A stretch of 32,030 nt of DNA from Chloroflexi bacterium CFX6 (GTDB lineage Bacteria; Chloroflexota; Anaerolineae; Anaerolineales; Villigracilaceae), in contig SZPG01000059.1 of the NCBI GenBank assembly GCA_030263595.1, forward strand, positions 1 to 32,030, written 5' to 3'. Below are positions 31,611 through 32,030 of the stretch, piece by piece (within the stretch, counting starts at the first letter, position 1; each line of letters starts with the position of its first letter). The position numbers and the translations under genes were made by a program. The notes beneath the pieces were generated by a model that saw only the letters and a program-made list of their open reading frames with translations, was not told where the DNA came from and searched no databases.

Positions 31611-32030
31611 TTATGGCGTCGGCGTTACAACGGGCGTCCCTGTCGCCGGAGTCGGCGCGACGAACAACGCCGCGGCATCCTCCGCCGTGCGCGGCATCCC
31701 GCTCATGATCCAGCGGACGAACACGTCAATCACGTCATCCCTCAATGGGCGGCTGGGCGGCATGACGCCGATATGTCACCGGCTATGATGTTATTGTCAA
31801 CCTGATCGCCGGTCGTGAGGATCTCCTCATACGTGGTCATCAAATAATTGTTGTTGTCCTTGCCCTCGCGGTGACAGGAAATGCAATAGCGCTTGACGAT
31901 CGGCGCAATGTGAACGTCATACGAAGGCACTTCGCCCTCCGCCAGCGGCGGGAAGAGTTCGGGGATCACCGGCGCTTCGAAGCGGTCGTCCCACGTGTAG
32001 CGCATGAAGAGCGTGATGTAATCAATCTCG
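31611..32030 (-). pseudogene. Cytochrome-c-like protein, partial and frameshifted
   Basis: The gene runs off the right edge on the minus strand, so its N-terminus is missing. The visible first part reads RYTWDDRFEAPVIPELFPPL, then HIAPIVKRYCISCHREGKDN, where CISCH is a haem c-binding CxxCH motif. This frame ends at a stop at 31742. The natural continuation is in another frame: GVMPPSRPLRDDVIDVFVRW and IMSGMPRTAEDAAALFV, then a Thr/Pro-rich tail to a TAA at 31613-31611. The MPPS-type motif normally follows in the same domain, so a frameshift near 31770-31785 is likely. It could also be a sequencing error. Confidence 0.7.

Overview
The window (32,030 bp, roughly 55% GC with one clear AT-rich gene) looks like the chromosome of an Anaerolineae-type Chloroflexota bacterium. 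This is inferred from the gene mix: a Ser/Thr kinase with an extracellular propeller, DUF5671-type membrane repeats, a CAD-like short dihydroorotase, and many promoters whose -10 box lies 6-8 bp before the start codon (leaderless mRNAs). I saw no tRNA, rRNA, CRISPR array, integrase or transposase.

Layout. 1-12.7 kb holds ordinary housekeeping genes: dnaN, two membrane proteins, a ParB-like/universal-stress fusion, an M3 oligopeptidase, VOC and cupin proteins, glutamate dehydrogenase, a small unknown gene and a large receptor-type Ser/Thr kinase. 12.7-24.6 kb is a minus-strand pyrimidine cluster read right to left: pyrC, pyrB, pyrF, pyrE, then pyrD after a DUF1905/DinB/NUDIX set. Accessory modules are threaded through it: MntA/HepT, a RelE/HigB-like toxin with HTH antitoxin, AbiEi/AbiEii, a BrnT/BrnA-like pair and an AT-rich SIR2-like gene. 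pyrF is frameshifted. 25-30.5 kb holds icd, two secreted or lipid-anchored proteins and a DUF4160/DUF2442 pair. 30.5-32 kb holds an Erm-type rRNA methyltransferase with a possible attenuator, and a broken cytochrome-c-like gene running off the edge.

Main observation. Three unrelated housekeeping genes (pyrE, pyrC, icd) show one architecture: intact gene, then a cargo operon transcribed head-on towards it, then a second copy of only the gene's 3' end (about 107-180 bp) at the promoter end of the cargo. The pyrE repeats are 180 bp each with about 10 mismatches and no gaps. The icd repeats are 107 bp each with 4 mismatches. The pyrC copies are about 74% identical in protein. It resembles site-specific integration into gene 3' ends (as e14 in E. 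coli icd), but the cargo is tiny and carries no recombinase.

Second, the pyr cluster begins with a compact apparent attenuator: a consensus-like promoter, a 30-codon leader ORF starting at the predicted transcription start, and an intrinsic terminator whose loop contains the leader stop codon. This recalls E. coli pyrBI. Third, palindromic intergenic repeats have been inserted in frame inside pyrD (27 residues) and pyrC (about 21 residues), similar in kind to Rickettsia palindromic elements.
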